In this document: positions 1 to 9,099 of the stretch, piece by piece
How positions within the stretch are numbered: the stretch's first letter is position 1
Layout: each line of letters opens with the position of its first letter
Origin: Methanomassiliicoccus sp.
GTDB lineage: Archaea; Thermoplasmatota; Thermoplasmata; Methanomassiliicoccales; Methanomassiliicoccaceae
DNA length: 64,000 bases
Assembly: GCA_012719175.1 (NCBI GenBank)
Contig: JAAYAX010000014.1
Location: 143,768 to 207,767 of the forward strand
Reading direction: 5' to 3'
Translations under genes and position numbers: made by a program
The notes under the pieces: generated by a model
Told to the model about the DNA's origin: nothing
What the model saw: the letters and a program-made list of their open reading frames with translations, nothing else
The model's database searches: none

Positions 1-1170
1 CTCCATCAGCTTAACGATGTTGTCGGTGAAAGCCTCCTTCTTAATCTCTACCTTGACCAGCATGGTGTCCAGTGTTCCCTTGCGTTCCACAACGATCTGG
101 AAGTGCTCACCTACCTCAGGGATGCTCATCAGGGTGTGCTGAACCTGTGAAGGGAACACGTTTATGCCGCGGACGATGAGCATATCATCGACCCTGCCAA
201 ATATGCGCTTAATACGTGGATGGGTGCGTCCGCAGGGGCAGGGCTCGGGATCGATCGATGTAATGTCGCCGATACGGAACCGGATGATGGGCAGGGCCTC
301 CTTCTGTAGCATCGTGAGGACCATCTCGCCCTTCTCCCCGGGAGCCACATGTTCCCCGGTCTCGGGATCGATTACCTCGATATAGGTCATATCGCCCCAG
401 ATGTGGATGCCGTCCCGCTCTGAGCACTCAGAGAACATGGGGCCGGAAAGCTCCGAGGTACCGTAGCAATTGTAACCTTTTACGCCAAGCCAGTCCTCGA
501 TACGGTCCCGCATCTTGATGGACCAGGGCTCAGCTCCCAAGAGGCCGACCCTCAGATTGGTGTCGTTCTTGATCGATATGCCCATCTTCTCCGCCACCTC
601 CCCCAAGTGAAGCATGTACGAAGGGGTGGCGGCCATGGCAGTCACCCCCAGGTCCTGAATGAGCTCTATCTGCCGTTCGGTATTTCCGGTTGAGGCCGGC
701 ACCACCGCCGCTCCGATCCGCTCTGCAGCATAGTGGAAGCCGATGCCCCCGGTGAACAGCCCGTAGGTGTTACTCACCTGAATGACGTCGTGAGGGCCTA
801 GACCGATGGACGTAAGGGAACGTGCCAGAGAGTTGGTCCAGTTCTCGATGTCGTTCTTGGTATAGCCGACGATGGTCGGCTTCCCTGTCGTACCCGAGGA
901 AACGTGGTATCTTACCACCTCCTTTCGGGGGACCGCGAAACACTTATCGGGGTAGCCTTCGCGAAGGTCCTTCTTGCTCATGAACGGTAATTTGGTGACG
1001 TCCTTCATACTCCTGATGTCATCAGGATGGACGTTGGCCGCTCTCATCCTTGCGTGGTAGAATTCCGAGAAAGAGTAAAGTCTGTACACCAGGGTCTTCA
1101 TCGAACGATACTGGAGCGCCTCCAGCTCCTCTTGTGGCATGTTCTCGATGCGGGGTTCCCAAACGACCAT
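1..1170 (-). CDS. phenylacetate-CoA ligase, C-terminus beyond window edge
   Basis: AMP-forming enzyme that activates phenylacetate or a related aryl acid to its CoA thioester in the cytoplasm. The reverse-strand frame from the ATG at 1170 is open to base 1 (390 codons). It carries the ATP-binding signature SSGTTGKPT at about residues 91-99, then YNCYGTSELSGP and a C-terminal RIFGRVDDMLIVRGINVFPSQ-type segment, the usual order of the PaaK family. Known members are about 430-440 residues, so some 45 residues lie outside the window. The exact acyl substrate cannot be read from sequence; in archaea these proteins often recycle aryl acids from amino-acid fermentation. Confidence 0.88.
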   Translation of the reverse strand, partial: MVVWEPRIENMPQEELEALQYRSMKTLVYRLYSFSEFYHARMRAANVHPDDIRSMKDVTKLPFMSKKDLREGYPDKCFAVPRKEVVRYHVSSGTTGKPTIVGYTKNDIENWTNSLARSLTSIGLGPHDVIQVSNTYGLFTGGIGFHYAAERIGAAVVPASTGNTERQIELIQDLGVTAMAATPSYMLHLGEVAEKMGISIKNDTNLRVGLLGAEPWSIKMRDRIEDWLGVKGYNCYGTSELSGPMFSECSERDGIHIWGDMTYIEVIDPETGEHVAPGEKGEMVLTMLQKEALPIIRFRIGDITSIDPEPCPCGRTHPRIKRIFGRVDDMLIVRGINVFPSQVQHTLMSIPEVGEHFQIVVERKGTLDTMLVKVEIKKEAFTDNIVKLME

Positions 1171-1368
1171 CGGTCCTCACCTTACGGGCGGTCAACTTCT
1201 AGGATCGAGACCAGACCGCCCTGGAACAGCCCGTTCCTGATGCAATGGACCGGGAGTACATCCCGGTGCGGAGTGAGCGGTGATAACATGTAGCATTTAT
1301 ATGTTTATTGAAAAGGAGGCCCCGTCTCAGCGGAACATTCATTGCCACGATGCGACTATCGAGAAGGC

Positions 1369-1680
1369 ATGGTTGACAAACTCGACTACCTCTACGCGAT
1401 GCTTGATGATCTAGATGACGACCTTGGCGCCATGCAGGAGGACCTGGAGATAGTGCTGGAGCTGCTCGACGAGGGCGAGGTGGAGAAGGCCCGGATCATG
1501 CTATCGGAGATGAACAATTTTCTAATCGACTTCCTGGAACCCATGGAGTGCGATGATGAGGAGTGCGAATGCCACACCATGGAGGACGAGGATGAGGAAG
1601 AGGAGGAGGAAGAGGAAGAGGAGAAGCCTGCTCCAAAGGCAAAGCCCAGTAAGAAGGGGAAGAAAGCAAAGAAGAAGTAG
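1369..1680 (+). CDS. acidic protein with poly-Glu run and Lys-rich tail
   Basis: No family recognised. The first 60 residues, from the ATG at 1369, are acidic and probably helical (LDYLYAMLDDLDDDL, MQEDLEIVLELLDEGEVEKARIML). A cysteine pair region (CDDEECECH) follows, then an almost pure Glu run, and the protein ends in a basic tail (KPSKKGKKAKKK). The charge switch suggests a partner-binding or nucleic-acid-associated role, but that is inference. A TTG at 1342 in the same frame would add nine residues; I prefer the ATG. A TATA-like catttatatg at 1294-1303 lies upstream. The stop is TAG. Confidence 0.6.
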   Translation: MVDKLDYLYAMLDDLDDDLGAMQEDLEIVLELLDEGEVEKARIMLSEMNNFLIDFLEPMECDDEECECHTMEDEDEEEEEEEEEEKPAPKAKPSKKGKKAKKK

Positions 1681-1829
1681 TGCCCTTCATCCATTGAAGG
1701 CGCCCGATCCCTTTTTTTACAGGGGCCGGTCAAGCAAGCCAGGATGCCATGTGGATAGGCATACGATCCTTTCTTTCATCTCTTCTTTAGGAAAGGAGAT
1801 ATAATGGCCATTCCTTGTTGTTGTCGCTC

Positions 1830-2012
1830 ATGAGATCGACCCTTGTGGATATTCTCGCATGCCCTGTGTGCAAAAGCCACCCACTTGACCTGACTGTAGA
1901 AAAGAGGGATGATGAAGATGTGGTCGAAGGGTCGCTCAAATGCCCCCAGTGCAAGGCTGAATATCCCATTGTAGATGGGATACCTGACATGATACCTCCC
2001 AAGGACAGATGA
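1830..2012 (+). CDS. Trm112-like zinc-binding protein
   Basis: Sixty-residue protein of the Trm112/YcaR family. In archaea and eukaryotes Trm112 is the small activating subunit of several methyltransferases that act on tRNA, rRNA or release factor. The features are the N-terminal ILACPVCK knuckle, a second CPQCK pair at about residues 41-45, and the family's closing YPIVDGIPDMIP segment. I chose the ATG at 1830 because it places the protein start directly before RSTLVDILACP, as in family members; earlier in-frame TTG codons (1815-1823) are less likely. A HemK2-like methyltransferase, the sort of enzyme Trm112 activates, is encoded far away at 61192. Confidence 0.85.
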   Translation: MRSTLVDILACPVCKSHPLDLTVEKRDDEDVVEGSLKCPQCKAEYPIVDGIPDMIPPKDR

Positions 2013-2055
2013 TGGGTCCAGGGCTCCTAACCGCAGCGCTCTCGAACGTATCCCG

Positions 2056-3210
2056 TCATAGCTTTGCGAGGGCCTCTTTTATCCTGGTCATGCCCTTCGT
2101 TATGTCCTCGCGAGAGCAGGCGTATGATATCCTGAAGTGTCCTTCCCCCGAGGGACCGAATGCAGCGCCGGGCGTGACCGCGACATGGGCCTTGTCCAGA
2201 AGATAGGCGGCCATATCTTCGGAGCTCATCTTGTGATCGTACGAGGGGAATAGATAGAAAGCTCCCTTCGGCTCGGGACAATGCAATGACGGTATGTCCC
2301 TGATCAGGGACATTATTAGGTCCTTACGAGCCCGGAACTCATCGACCATCATTTCCACTGAATCCTGAGGACCTTTAAGTGCCTCCACGCCCGCCTTCTG
2401 CACGAATGATGTAACGCAGGTGAGGGAGTGGGTCTGCAGAGTGTTCAATCCCTTTATATATTCCAGGGGAGCAATGGCCCAGCCTAGTCTCCAGCCAGTC
2501 ATGGCATAGGTCTTGGACAGGCCGTTGACGGTGATGGTCCTCTCGAACATGCCGTCGAGTGAGGCGATGGAGTGGTGCTTCTCTCCGAAGATTACCTTCC
2601 AATAGACCTCATCGCTCAGCACCCGCAGGTCGTGGTCCTTGGCCAGGTCAGCAATTCCCTTGATATCGTCGAACGTGAGCACGGAGCCGGTCGGGTTCGC
2701 CGGGGAGTTCAGGAGTACCATCTTAGTACGGGGACCGATGCACTCGACCACCTTCTCCGGGGTCATTCGGTAATCGCTCTCCGCTTCCAGGGGCACATAG
2801 CGAGGTATCCCGCCTGCCAGACGGACGCATGCGTCATACGTCCCCCAAGTTGGGTCGGGCAATATGACCTCATCACCGTCATCGAGCATGGCGAGCATCG
2901 ATAGGAATATCGCTTGCTTGGTGGGAGTGATTATGACGTTGGCCTCGGTACAGGGTATGCCGTTCTCCTTACGCGTCCTCTCCGCCACGGCTTTTCGCAG
3001 CTCGGGGATGCCTGCCGATGGAGTGTAGTGTGTGAAGTGATCGTGGATGGAGCTGATGCACGCCTCGTTGATGTTCTCGGGAGTTGGGAAATCAGGTTCA
3101 CCCATGGAGAAGGAGACCACGTCCGCGCCCTCCTGCTTAAGCCTGCTAACGATATTGGCGATCTTTACGGTACCGGATTCGGGCACGTTGCTGAGGCGCC
3201 TTGAAAGCAT
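2056..3210 (-). CDS. PLP-dependent class I aminotransferase (aspartate type)
   Basis: Fold-type I aminotransferase of 384 residues, close to the usual 380-400. It begins LSRRLSNVPESGTVKIANIV, has the substrate-side FSMGEPDFPTP, the NSPANPTGS turn that contacts the cofactor, and the Schiff-base lysine in NGLSKTYAMTGWRLGW. Aspartate/aromatic specificity is likely from overall resemblance, but close paralogs differ in substrate, so I give no gene symbol. It converges with the Trm112-like gene with a 43-base gap. The start is the ATG at 3210. Confidence 0.88.
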   Translation of the reverse strand: MLSRRLSNVPESGTVKIANIVSRLKQEGADVVSFSMGEPDFPTPENINEACISSIHDHFTHYTPSAGIPELRKAVAERTRKENGIPCTEANVIITPTKQAIFLSMLAMLDDGDEVILPDPTWGTYDACVRLAGGIPRYVPLEAESDYRMTPEKVVECIGPRTKMVLLNSPANPTGSVLTFDDIKGIADLAKDHDLRVLSDEVYWKVIFGEKHHSIASLDGMFERTITVNGLSKTYAMTGWRLGWAIAPLEYIKGLNTLQTHSLTCVTSFVQKAGVEALKGPQDSVEMMVDEFRARKDLIMSLIRDIPSLHCPEPKGAFYLFPSYDHKMSSEDMAAYLLDKAHVAVTPGAAFGPSGEGHFRISYACSREDITKGMTRIKEALAKL

Positions 3211-3333
3211 CGGAGCAGGGATATTGAGGTCTTCGATTTATACTTGGCGTCACGAGCGCATGGTCTCGCTTCGAAACGCAACGCATTCCGCAGTAGCTCC
3301 AGCGGAAGACGAGTATCGAACCTGGTCGGGAAA

Positions 3334-3344
3334 TTTTCATATAT
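3334..3344 (+). promoter_or_regulatory. TATA-like element for pdxS
   Basis: An A/T-only stretch ttttcatata lies about 35-40 bases before the pdxS ATG at 3377. A GGTGA Shine-Dalgarno site sits at 3366-3370 with six bases of spacing, so the transcript probably has a very short leader. Position and composition only. Confidence 0.45.
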
Positions 3345-3376
3345 GTGTCAGGATTAACGAATGTCGGTGAACAAAA

Positions 3377-4285
3377 ATGCCTTTCGAGTTGGATATGTCC
3401 AAGCTACGCTACGGAACCGACCTTGTTAAAAGAGGTTTTGCGAAGATGCAACAGGGAGGGGTGGTCATGGACGTCACCAACGCTGAGCAGGCCCTGATAG
3501 CGGAAGAGGCGGGTGCGGTCGCGGTCATGGCCCTGGAACGGGTTCCGGCAGACATTAGGGCCCAGGGCGGGGTTGCGAGGATGTCGGACCCTGCGATGAT
3601 CGAGAAGATAATCGATTCGGTCACCATCCCGGTCATGGCCAAGTGCAGGATCGGTCATTTCGTGGAGGCCCAGGTCCTAGAGTCCTTGGGCGTGGACATG
3701 ATTGATGAGTCCGAGGTGCTTACACCTGCCGATCCCTTTTACCATGTGACCAAGAAGAGCTTTACAGTGCCCTTCGTGTGCGGCGCACGAGACCTAGGGG
3801 AGGCCTTGAGGCGCATTGACGAAGGGGCGGCCATGATCAGGACCAAAGGCGAAGCGGGCACCGGTAATGTCATAGAGGCGGTCCGCCACCAGAGAGCCAT
3901 CATGGGAAAGGTCAGGGAGCTTAAGGGTAAGGAGGAATCGGAGCTTCGGACCGTAGCCCGGGAGATCCAGGCACCATTCTACCTCGTGGAGGAGGTGGCC
4001 AAGCTGCAACGTCTGCCTGTCATTAATTTCGCCGCCGGAGGGATCGCGACCCCCGCAGACGCAGCCTTGATGATGCAGCTGGGATCGGACGGCGTTTTCG
4101 TCGGCTCAGGCATCTTCAAGTCCGATGATCCCGCGAGACGGGCCAAGGCCATTGTGGAAGCGGTCACCCACTTCGACGATCCTGCCGTTATCGCCAACGT
4201 ATCCAAGGAACTGGGCGGGGCCATGAAGGGCGTGGAGATCTCCACCATCCCTGCGGACCAAAGGCTGCAGGAACGCGGCTGGTGA
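3377..4285 (+). CDS. pdxS: pyridoxal 5'-phosphate synthase subunit PdxS
   Basis: Synthase subunit of the ribose-5-phosphate-dependent PLP pathway. It condenses a pentose phosphate, glyceraldehyde-3-phosphate and ammonia to PLP and assembles as a dodecamer. The 302-residue protein matches the family along its length: [17 protein letters not shown] at the N-terminus, the [21 protein letters not shown] block, the lysine in [10 protein letters not shown], the [14 protein letters not shown] phosphate-binding segment, and [14 protein letters not shown] near the end. Its glutaminase partner PdxT is not adjacent and I do not find it in this window. PLP supplies the aminotransferase next door and threonine synthase at 34.8 kb. 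Confidence 0.97.
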   Translation: MPFELDMSKLRYGTDLVKRGFAKMQQGGVVMDVTNAEQALIAEEAGAVAVMALERVPADIRAQGGVARMSDPAMIEKIIDSVTIPVMAKCRIGHFVEAQVLESLGVDMIDESEVLTPADPFYHVTKKSFTVPFVCGARDLGEALRRIDEGAAMIRTKGEAGTGNVIEAVRHQRAIMGKVRELKGKEESELRTVAREIQAPFYLVEEVAKLQRLPVINFAAGGIATPADAALMMQLGSDGVFVGSGIFKSDDPARRAKAIVEAVTHFDDPAVIANVSKELGGAMKGVEISTIPADQRLQERGW

Positions 4286-4335
4286 TCCGTTGCTATTCGT
4301 TCAAAGAGGGCTTCGGCCCTTTTCAAATCCTTTCT

Positions 4336-4992
4336 TTACTTCTTCTCCGTGGGCACCTTCGGCGTCGATTGGAGTATCTCCGAAATGACCTCTGGGGCCC
4401 TCATGAGCCTTGGTCCCAAGGATATGCTCATCTCGGCCACCTTTACCACAGGGCTTTTAAAATCCCCTTCCGGGAACGCTCCCACGATGGCAAGGACCGT
4501 TCCTGAGGATCGGGACTCGAACAATCCTTTGAGCGGCCGTTCCTCCCCCTGAGGGTGCATGGCGATGACCAGATCCGCCCCCAGTTCGTTGACCAGTTCC
4601 TTTATGGTCTTGTTCGACAGGCCGTATCCAGGGACCGTCCCGCCTTTCAGCAAGGCCCCCATGTCGTTAAGGAACTTGATGTAATTAGGGGAAATTTCAG
4701 TTCCTGGCTCTATGGTGATGACCTTGTCCTCACGAGTATGAACGTAGACCCTGAGAATGTTCTTCCTATTAGGTATGGAATTCTGACATAGAGACAGACA
4801 ATTATGCACGATGTCCCCACGTCCCCTCCTAGTGTATTCGGGTAACTTTTTTATCAGGTCATGGTGGAAATATGCATCTAGAACGGGAATCGAGTGCATG
4901 GACTGCACGGCCTCTAGCTCTTCGTCCTTTATCTCCTCAACGGTAGGAACAAGCTCGATCTCAGCTTCAGCTAGAACGATTATTAGCTTCAC
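4336..4992 (-). CDS. nep1: rRNA small-subunit pseudouridine N1-methyltransferase Nep1/Emg1
   Basis: SPOUT-class methyltransferase that N1-methylates a pseudouridine of 16S rRNA during small-subunit assembly. The 218-residue protein shows the archaeal Nep1 signatures: IIVLAEAEIELVP at the start, the basic YFHHDLIKKLPEYTRRGRGDIVH stretch (part of the RNA-binding surface), and LRVYVHTREDKVI followed by SPNYIKFLNDMGALL. The C-terminal third (GADLVIAMHPQGEE, TVLAIVGAFPEGDF) carries the knotted SAM-binding loops. The gene overlaps the end of purP by four bases (ATGA), so the two are translationally coupled. Confidence 0.9.
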   Translation of the reverse strand: MKLIIVLAEAEIELVPTVEEIKDEELEAVQSMHSIPVLDAYFHHDLIKKLPEYTRRGRGDIVHNCLSLCQNSIPNRKNILRVYVHTREDKVITIEPGTEISPNYIKFLNDMGALLKGGTVPGYGLSNKTIKELVNELGADLVIAMHPQGEERPLKGLFESRSSGTVLAIVGAFPEGDFKSPVVKVAEMSISLGPRLMRAPEVISEILQSTPKVPTEKK

Positions 4993-6062
4993 GACAGGAC
5001 ATATTCAAGCATGTTCATGTCCCTTGCGTCCTTAATCTCCTTGGCGACCCTTTGCCCTGTGCTCATGCCCGGCTGTACCATGTCCGAGTAAGGGGAGCCG
5101 GAGATGAAGGGATTGGTGCCCGCGACTATCCGGCAGGAAATCTCGAACACCTTGAACTCCAACTTGTCCGTGACGATAGTCTCCAAACAGAACGGCCCTA
5201 TGAGTCCACCGAACAGCTCATAGCTCTTCTGGATGACGCTCTCTCCCATCTCCAGGACCTGTGACAGCAGGCTCTCCCGTATGACGATGGGGATGTTGCC
5301 GGTTACCACTAGAGAGGGGAACATACCATGTTTCTTCAGCTCCTCAGTGGAGCCAAGCTTGTAGAGCTCGTCGATGTTGCTCTCATCCCTGCGGTCCATA
5401 GAGAGTAGCTCCAATGAGCCTTCTCCCACCTTATATCCAGACTTTCGGATGGGAGAGTAGAAGTAGTGAAGGTAGTACCTGGTCCCGAGCACGTACTCCT
5501 GTATGGTGTATGACTCCTGGCTAAGATCGATGCCCATCTTGAACTCCATGTAGTCCTTGGCGATGAAGAACCCGCGCCCTCCCTTAGCTCCATTATATTT
5601 GACAAGGACCGGTTCCTTGATGTCCTTGGCATCAGCTATACGCTTTGGCATCTGGATGCCCGCGGATTCGAGCCAAGAGCGTTGGATATCACGGTCCTCC
5701 TCCCAGCGCAGAACGGAACGGTTCCCAAAAGTGGGGACCTCCATGGCCTCGAACCTCTTGGTCCCCATGTACTCCACGAAAGATCCATGAGGAATGATGA
5801 TAACGTTGCGATCGGTCAACTCTGACGCCCTGTCCACGAAATCATCGTAGCTGTCGAACCTCATGAACTCATCAGGCTTTGACAGTGGAAAGGCATCGTA
5901 GAACCTGGTCTTCTGGTTGACCGCCAACCCCAGGGTCTTGAACCCTTCCTTCTTGGCGCCGTTGAACAACTGAAGAGAAGTATGAGAACACAACGTAGCG
6001 ATGGTAATATCCTCAGGATCATAGTCTTTGACGATCTCATTGATCCTTTTCCTTGGGACCAT
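4989..6062 (-). CDS. purP: formate-dependent AICAR ligase PurP
   Basis: ATP-grasp enzyme that formylates AICAR to FAICAR using free formate and ATP, the penultimate step of purine synthesis in many archaea, replacing the folate-dependent activity of PurH. The 357-residue protein is full length. It shows the N-terminal TIATLCSHTSLQLFNGAKKEGFKT block, the ATP-grasp lysine loop VLVKYNGAKGGRGFFIAKDY, the YYLHYFYSP substrate segment, and the C-terminal VFEISCRIVAGTNPFISGSPY motif with metal ligands. It starts at the ATG at 6062 and forms an operon with nep1. Confidence 0.95.
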   Translation of the reverse strand: MVPRKRINEIVKDYDPEDITIATLCSHTSLQLFNGAKKEGFKTLGLAVNQKTRFYDAFPLSKPDEFMRFDSYDDFVDRASELTDRNVIIIPHGSFVEYMGTKRFEAMEVPTFGNRSVLRWEEDRDIQRSWLESAGIQMPKRIADAKDIKEPVLVKYNGAKGGRGFFIAKDYMEFKMGIDLSQESYTIQEYVLGTRYYLHYFYSPIRKSGYKVGEGSLELLSMDRRDESNIDELYKLGSTEELKKHGMFPSLVVTGNIPIVIRESLLSQVLEMGESVIQKSYELFGGLIGPFCLETIVTDKLEFKVFEISCRIVAGTNPFISGSPYSDMVQPGMSTGQRVAKEIKDARDMNMLEYVLS

Positions 6063-6125
6063 AACAAAGCATTTCGAACCTTTCTGATAAACTTTTCCTA
6101 CGACCGATTGGCAGGTCGGACGGAT

Positions 6126-6641
6126 TTAGATAAGCTTGATGCCCAATTGTTCAAAGATGAGATAGACTATGGTGGCCCGAGTTATGCCGGCAAGGAAATT
6201 GGTTAGAACGAAGTACCTAAGACTCATCAATCCCTTCTGGTTGAACAGAGAGAAGAGGTATAACGGTATTGTGTCGACCATTAGTGGGATGCTCAGGATC
6301 GCATAAAGGCCGTAGTACCTGGTCCGGGCCACGAAGCGCTGCATCAGTTCCATGAACTTGCGCGTGAACCCGCTCCGGGACATCAGGCTCGTCAACCCGT
6401 TGTTGATCTTATCACCTAGCGTGAACACGATGATGGAGCCTACTGCCTTTCCAGAACCTAGGATCAGACCTTTAATGAAAATGGAGGTTTCAGGGCTGAA
6501 GAAAAGTCCTGCCTCTACCGGAATTGGCAGGAAAACGGTGGCCATCACTGCGTATATGAAGAAAACGATGCCGTAGATGACGGGGTCCGTCGATAAACCG
6601 CTTAAAAATTCCATGAACCCTGAGAAAATGTCCACGGTCAT
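6126..6641 (-). CDS. multi-pass membrane protein, distant DedA/VTT resemblance
   Basis: Hydrophobic protein of 171 residues with about four membrane segments (near residues 18-36, 55-75, 108-128, 140-165). The stretches VFLPIPVEAGLF and SIPLMVDTIPLYLFSL recall the re-entrant proline motifs of DedA/VTT proteins, but the match is loose, so the function is unknown. I chose the ATG at 6641 because a TATA-like ggtttatatg lies at 6658-6667 and would start transcription close to it; the ATG at 6647 is the alternative. It sits 63 bases upstream of purP on the same strand. Confidence 0.6.
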   Translation of the reverse strand: MTVDIFSGFMEFLSGLSTDPVIYGIVFFIYAVMATVFLPIPVEAGLFFSPETSIFIKGLILGSGKAVGSIIVFTLGDKINNGLTSLMSRSGFTRKFMELMQRFVARTRYYGLYAILSIPLMVDTIPLYLFSLFNQKGLMSLRYFVLTNFLAGITRATIVYLIFEQLGIKLI

Positions 6642-6647
6642 GCTCAT

Positions 6648-6955
6648 GGCGAGAGTTGGTTTATATGTTCTTGTGGTAAATTATCTCGTTATGACCGGGC
6701 AGGCGGTACAAGCAGGATAGAATGTGCCGGTCTTGAGCTAAAAGGGTGAAAGCGAGCGTGGACTGACCAGCCCATCTTTTGTTATGGCTAAGTTCCCGAT
6801 ACAGACGGACTTGTTCATCTTAGGGGTTAGTGGAAGAAGGATGAAAGTAGGCTCCAAAAGGGGTTCGACCGGCCAAATCTCTCATTATCCAGACTATTTT
6901 CCAACTGGGCAATATATTTAAACCAAATCGTTGATTACTCCTGACAGGGAAACTG
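6648..6955. other. intergenic region between divergent genes
   Basis: This 308-base stretch holds the outward promoters of two divergent genes. A TATA-like ggtttatatg at 6658-6667 serves the leftward membrane protein, and aatatattta at 6911-6920 serves the rightward gene at 6956. I see no RNA gene and no convincing small reading frame between them. Confidence 0.5.
6911..6920 (+). promoter_or_regulatory. TATA box upstream of the 6956 gene
   Basis: The run aatatattta lies 36-45 bases before the ATG at 6956, a good archaeal TATA spacing for a leader of about 12 bases. An AGGGA site (6946-6950) precedes the start by five bases. Confidence 0.55.
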
Positions 6956-7570
6956 ATGGCGCCGAAAACGAGTGGTGAGAAGGACGACTGGATGAAGCAG
7001 TTGGATGCCGAGTTGGAGAAACAAACCCAAGAAATCATGAAGGACGCGGCGGAGCTGCAGACCCAGATGGGCGCTTTGAACAAGACCTTGATCTGTGACT
7101 TTGATAGGATCAAGGAACGGTTCGATAAGCAGAGAGTGTTCCTGACCATGGAGCCACAAAGGAGCGTGTATGCTCAGCAGGACGACACTCAGGAAAAATG
7201 GGACTTCAAGAATGAATTTCGGCCTGAGGAGATCCGCAATATTCAGCTCATCGACAGGACCCAAGAGCAGGGCCGGATGGGTGATTCTCTCAAGGTATGG
7301 TATTACAACGACAACGGTGTTGTTCGCATGCGCATGATATTCGAATACTGCGAGGGCGAGCACTATTACAAATATGCGGGATGGAAACGCGTGTTCGGCC
7401 AGTTCGTTATCTATGATGCTGCACTCAGTGATGTCGAGATCGATATGGTCCATGACAAGATGGCCGTCGTTGTAAAAGCCTGGTATGAGAGCCACCTTCG
7501 CCATAACCGGGAAGTTCTGATCAACGCCCTTAAGGAGAACTTTGAGAAAGGCGAAACTTTCACAGAGTAA
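6956..7570 (+). CDS. uncharacterised soluble protein with N-terminal coiled coil
   Basis: Not recognised. The 204-residue protein starts with a charged, probably coiled-coil region (residues 8-70, ending ICDFDRIKERFDKQRVF). A mixed beta-rich domain follows: LKVWYYNDNGVVRMRMIFEY, then HYYKYAGWKRVFGQFVIYD. The end is helical (VVVKAWYESHLRHNREVLINALKENFE). There is no signal peptide or membrane segment. It stands alone with its own promoter and is followed 180 bases later by RPA. Codon use matches its neighbours. Confidence 0.75.
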   Translation: MAPKTSGEKDDWMKQLDAELEKQTQEIMKDAAELQTQMGALNKTLICDFDRIKERFDKQRVFLTMEPQRSVYAQQDDTQEKWDFKNEFRPEEIRNIQLIDRTQEQGRMGDSLKVWYYNDNGVVRMRMIFEYCEGEHYYKYAGWKRVFGQFVIYDAALSDVEIDMVHDKMAVVVKAWYESHLRHNREVLINALKENFEKGETFTE

Positions 7571-7696
7571 GCATCGGTTACCCTGCAAATCCCTTCATCA
7601 ACAATTTATATTCTGTTTTCGTCACTCCTGCAGGGCTCCCTTGAGCCCTGGCATTACCATCTTTGGGAGGCACTTTCGGTCACCTCATAACAATGC

Positions 7697-7705
7697 ATTT
7701 AATAC
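7697..7705 (+). promoter_or_regulatory. TATA-like element of the RPA operon
   Basis: The run atttaatac about 50 bases before the RPA start is the best TATA candidate in the 7571-7749 intergenic region. A GAGGT Shine-Dalgarno site at 7739-7743 follows. Confidence 0.4.
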
Positions 7706-7749
7706 TCAGAAAGATAGGATAACGTGACTTCATCAATCGAGGTATGGAA

Positions 7750-9099
7750 ATGATGAACAAAGAAGAGATCGCACCCCATGTGAAGGAGATTGCCAGGGTG
7801 CTGGAAGGGAAGGTTAAGGAGCAGGATATAGAGAAGGACCTGGACAACTACCTGAACGTCTACAGGATGTCCTTGGAGGCCTCCAAGAGGCATATCGTTC
7901 GCAAATACGGGGGAGACCCCAATTCTTTGACCAAGGGGGAGAGGAAACTGCTCTCCCAGCTCGGTCTAAGCGAGCAAAGTGTGGACCTTTTGGTAAGGGT
8001 AATGTCCTCGTCCACCAGGGAGGTCACGGTCAGCGGTTCGCCCAAGACCATTCTAAGCGGCATAATGGCCGATGAGAACGGCGGCACTGTGAAGTTCACG
8101 GTGTGGGATGTATCCAAGGCCGACCTGAAGGCGGGGGAGAACTACCTGATCCGTTATGCTTACACAAAGGAGTGGAACGGACAACCTGAGGTGCACCTCG
8201 GCAACCGTGTAGTGGTGGAGCTAAGACCGCAGGACGAGGTGAAAGTGCCGGAGGGAATGGCCGTGCCGGAGGTCGGGGGAGGATATTCCGCTCCTCTAGT
8301 GGCCAAGGTCTCGGAGCTGAGGGAGAACATGAACAATGTGACCTTAACGGCCTGCATCCTTAGCATAAAGAGCAGGGAAGTGGAGACCCCCACAGGCAAG
8401 AAGGCGATGTACACCGGGATAATGGCTGACGAGACCGGCAAGGTCGAGTTCACTGCCTGGCATGATTTTGACCTTAAGGAGGGTGAGGTGGTCACCATCA
8501 CCAATGCCTATGTGAAGGGCTGGAAAGGCATCCCTCGGTTGAGCTTTGGTGAGAAAGCGCAGGTCTCCCGGCCCAAGGTAAAGTTCCCCAGCCAACAAGA
8601 GCTATCGCAAGCCTCGAAGAAGACCATCGCAGAGCTGGAACGCTCCGGAGGGGCTGCCGATGTGGTAGTGCACGGAACGGTCGTGGACATAAAGAAAGGC
8701 ACGGGGCTCATCTTCCGCTGCCCAGAATGTAACCGTGTAGTGCAAAAGGGAGTGTGCCAGGTGCATGGAAAGGTGCATCAGGTGCCGGACCTGAGAATCA
8801 AATTGGTGGTGGATGACGGATCATCAGCCATGACCGCGGTGATGAAGAAGGATGTTACCGAAGGCCTCACCGGGGTGACCTTGAAGGAAGCACTGGACGA
8901 GGCCCGTGAGACCATGGACCCCGAGTTCGTCGGACGGCGTTTCGAGGAGTTGCTACTGGCCAAGCCCGTGGAGCTGAGAGGAAATGTCATATCTGATGAT
9001 TACGGACTGTCCATGAACGTATCTGAGGCTAAGATCGTGTTTCAGGACGTAAAGACCGAAGCTGAGGTCCTGCTGAGCAAGATAGAGGTGAACCTATGA
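7750..9099 (+). CDS. replication protein A, large OB-fold subunit
   Basis: Single-stranded DNA-binding protein used in replication, recombination and repair. After an N-terminal helical region the protein has repeated OB folds, recognisable from the parallel phrases SGIMADENGGTVKFTVWD (about residues 100-115) and TGIMADETGKVEFTAWHD (about 220-237). A zinc knuckle follows (FRCPECNRVVQKGVCQVHGK, about 320-340), then a last OB-like domain. It has 449 residues from the ATG at 7750, which has GAGGT six bases upstream; ATG 7744 sits too close to that site. The stop overlaps the start of the partner gene (ATGA), showing a co-translated pair. Confidence 0.9.
   Translation: MMNKEEIAPHVKEIARVLEGKVKEQDIEKDLDNYLNVYRMSLEASKRHIVRKYGGDPNSLTKGERKLLSQLGLSEQSVDLLVRVMSSSTREVTVSGSPKTILSGIMADENGGTVKFTVWDVSKADLKAGENYLIRYAYTKEWNGQPEVHLGNRVVVELRPQDEVKVPEGMAVPEVGGGYSAPLVAKVSELRENMNNVTLTACILSIKSREVETPTGKKAMYTGIMADETGKVEFTAWHDFDLKEGEVVTITNAYVKGWKGIPRLSFGEKAQVSRPKVKFPSQQELSQASKKTIAELERSGGAADVVVHGTVVDIKKGTGLIFRCPECNRVVQKGVCQVHGKVHQVPDLRIKLVVDDGSSAMTAVMKKDVTEGLTGVTLKEALDEARETMDPEFVGRRFEELLLAKPVELRGNVISDDYGLSMNVSEAKIVFQDVKTEAEVLLSKIEVNL

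Noticed and set aside
1392..1733. Reverse-strand frame with a long serine run
   Set aside because: It is the mirror of the poly-Glu codons of the gene at 1369.
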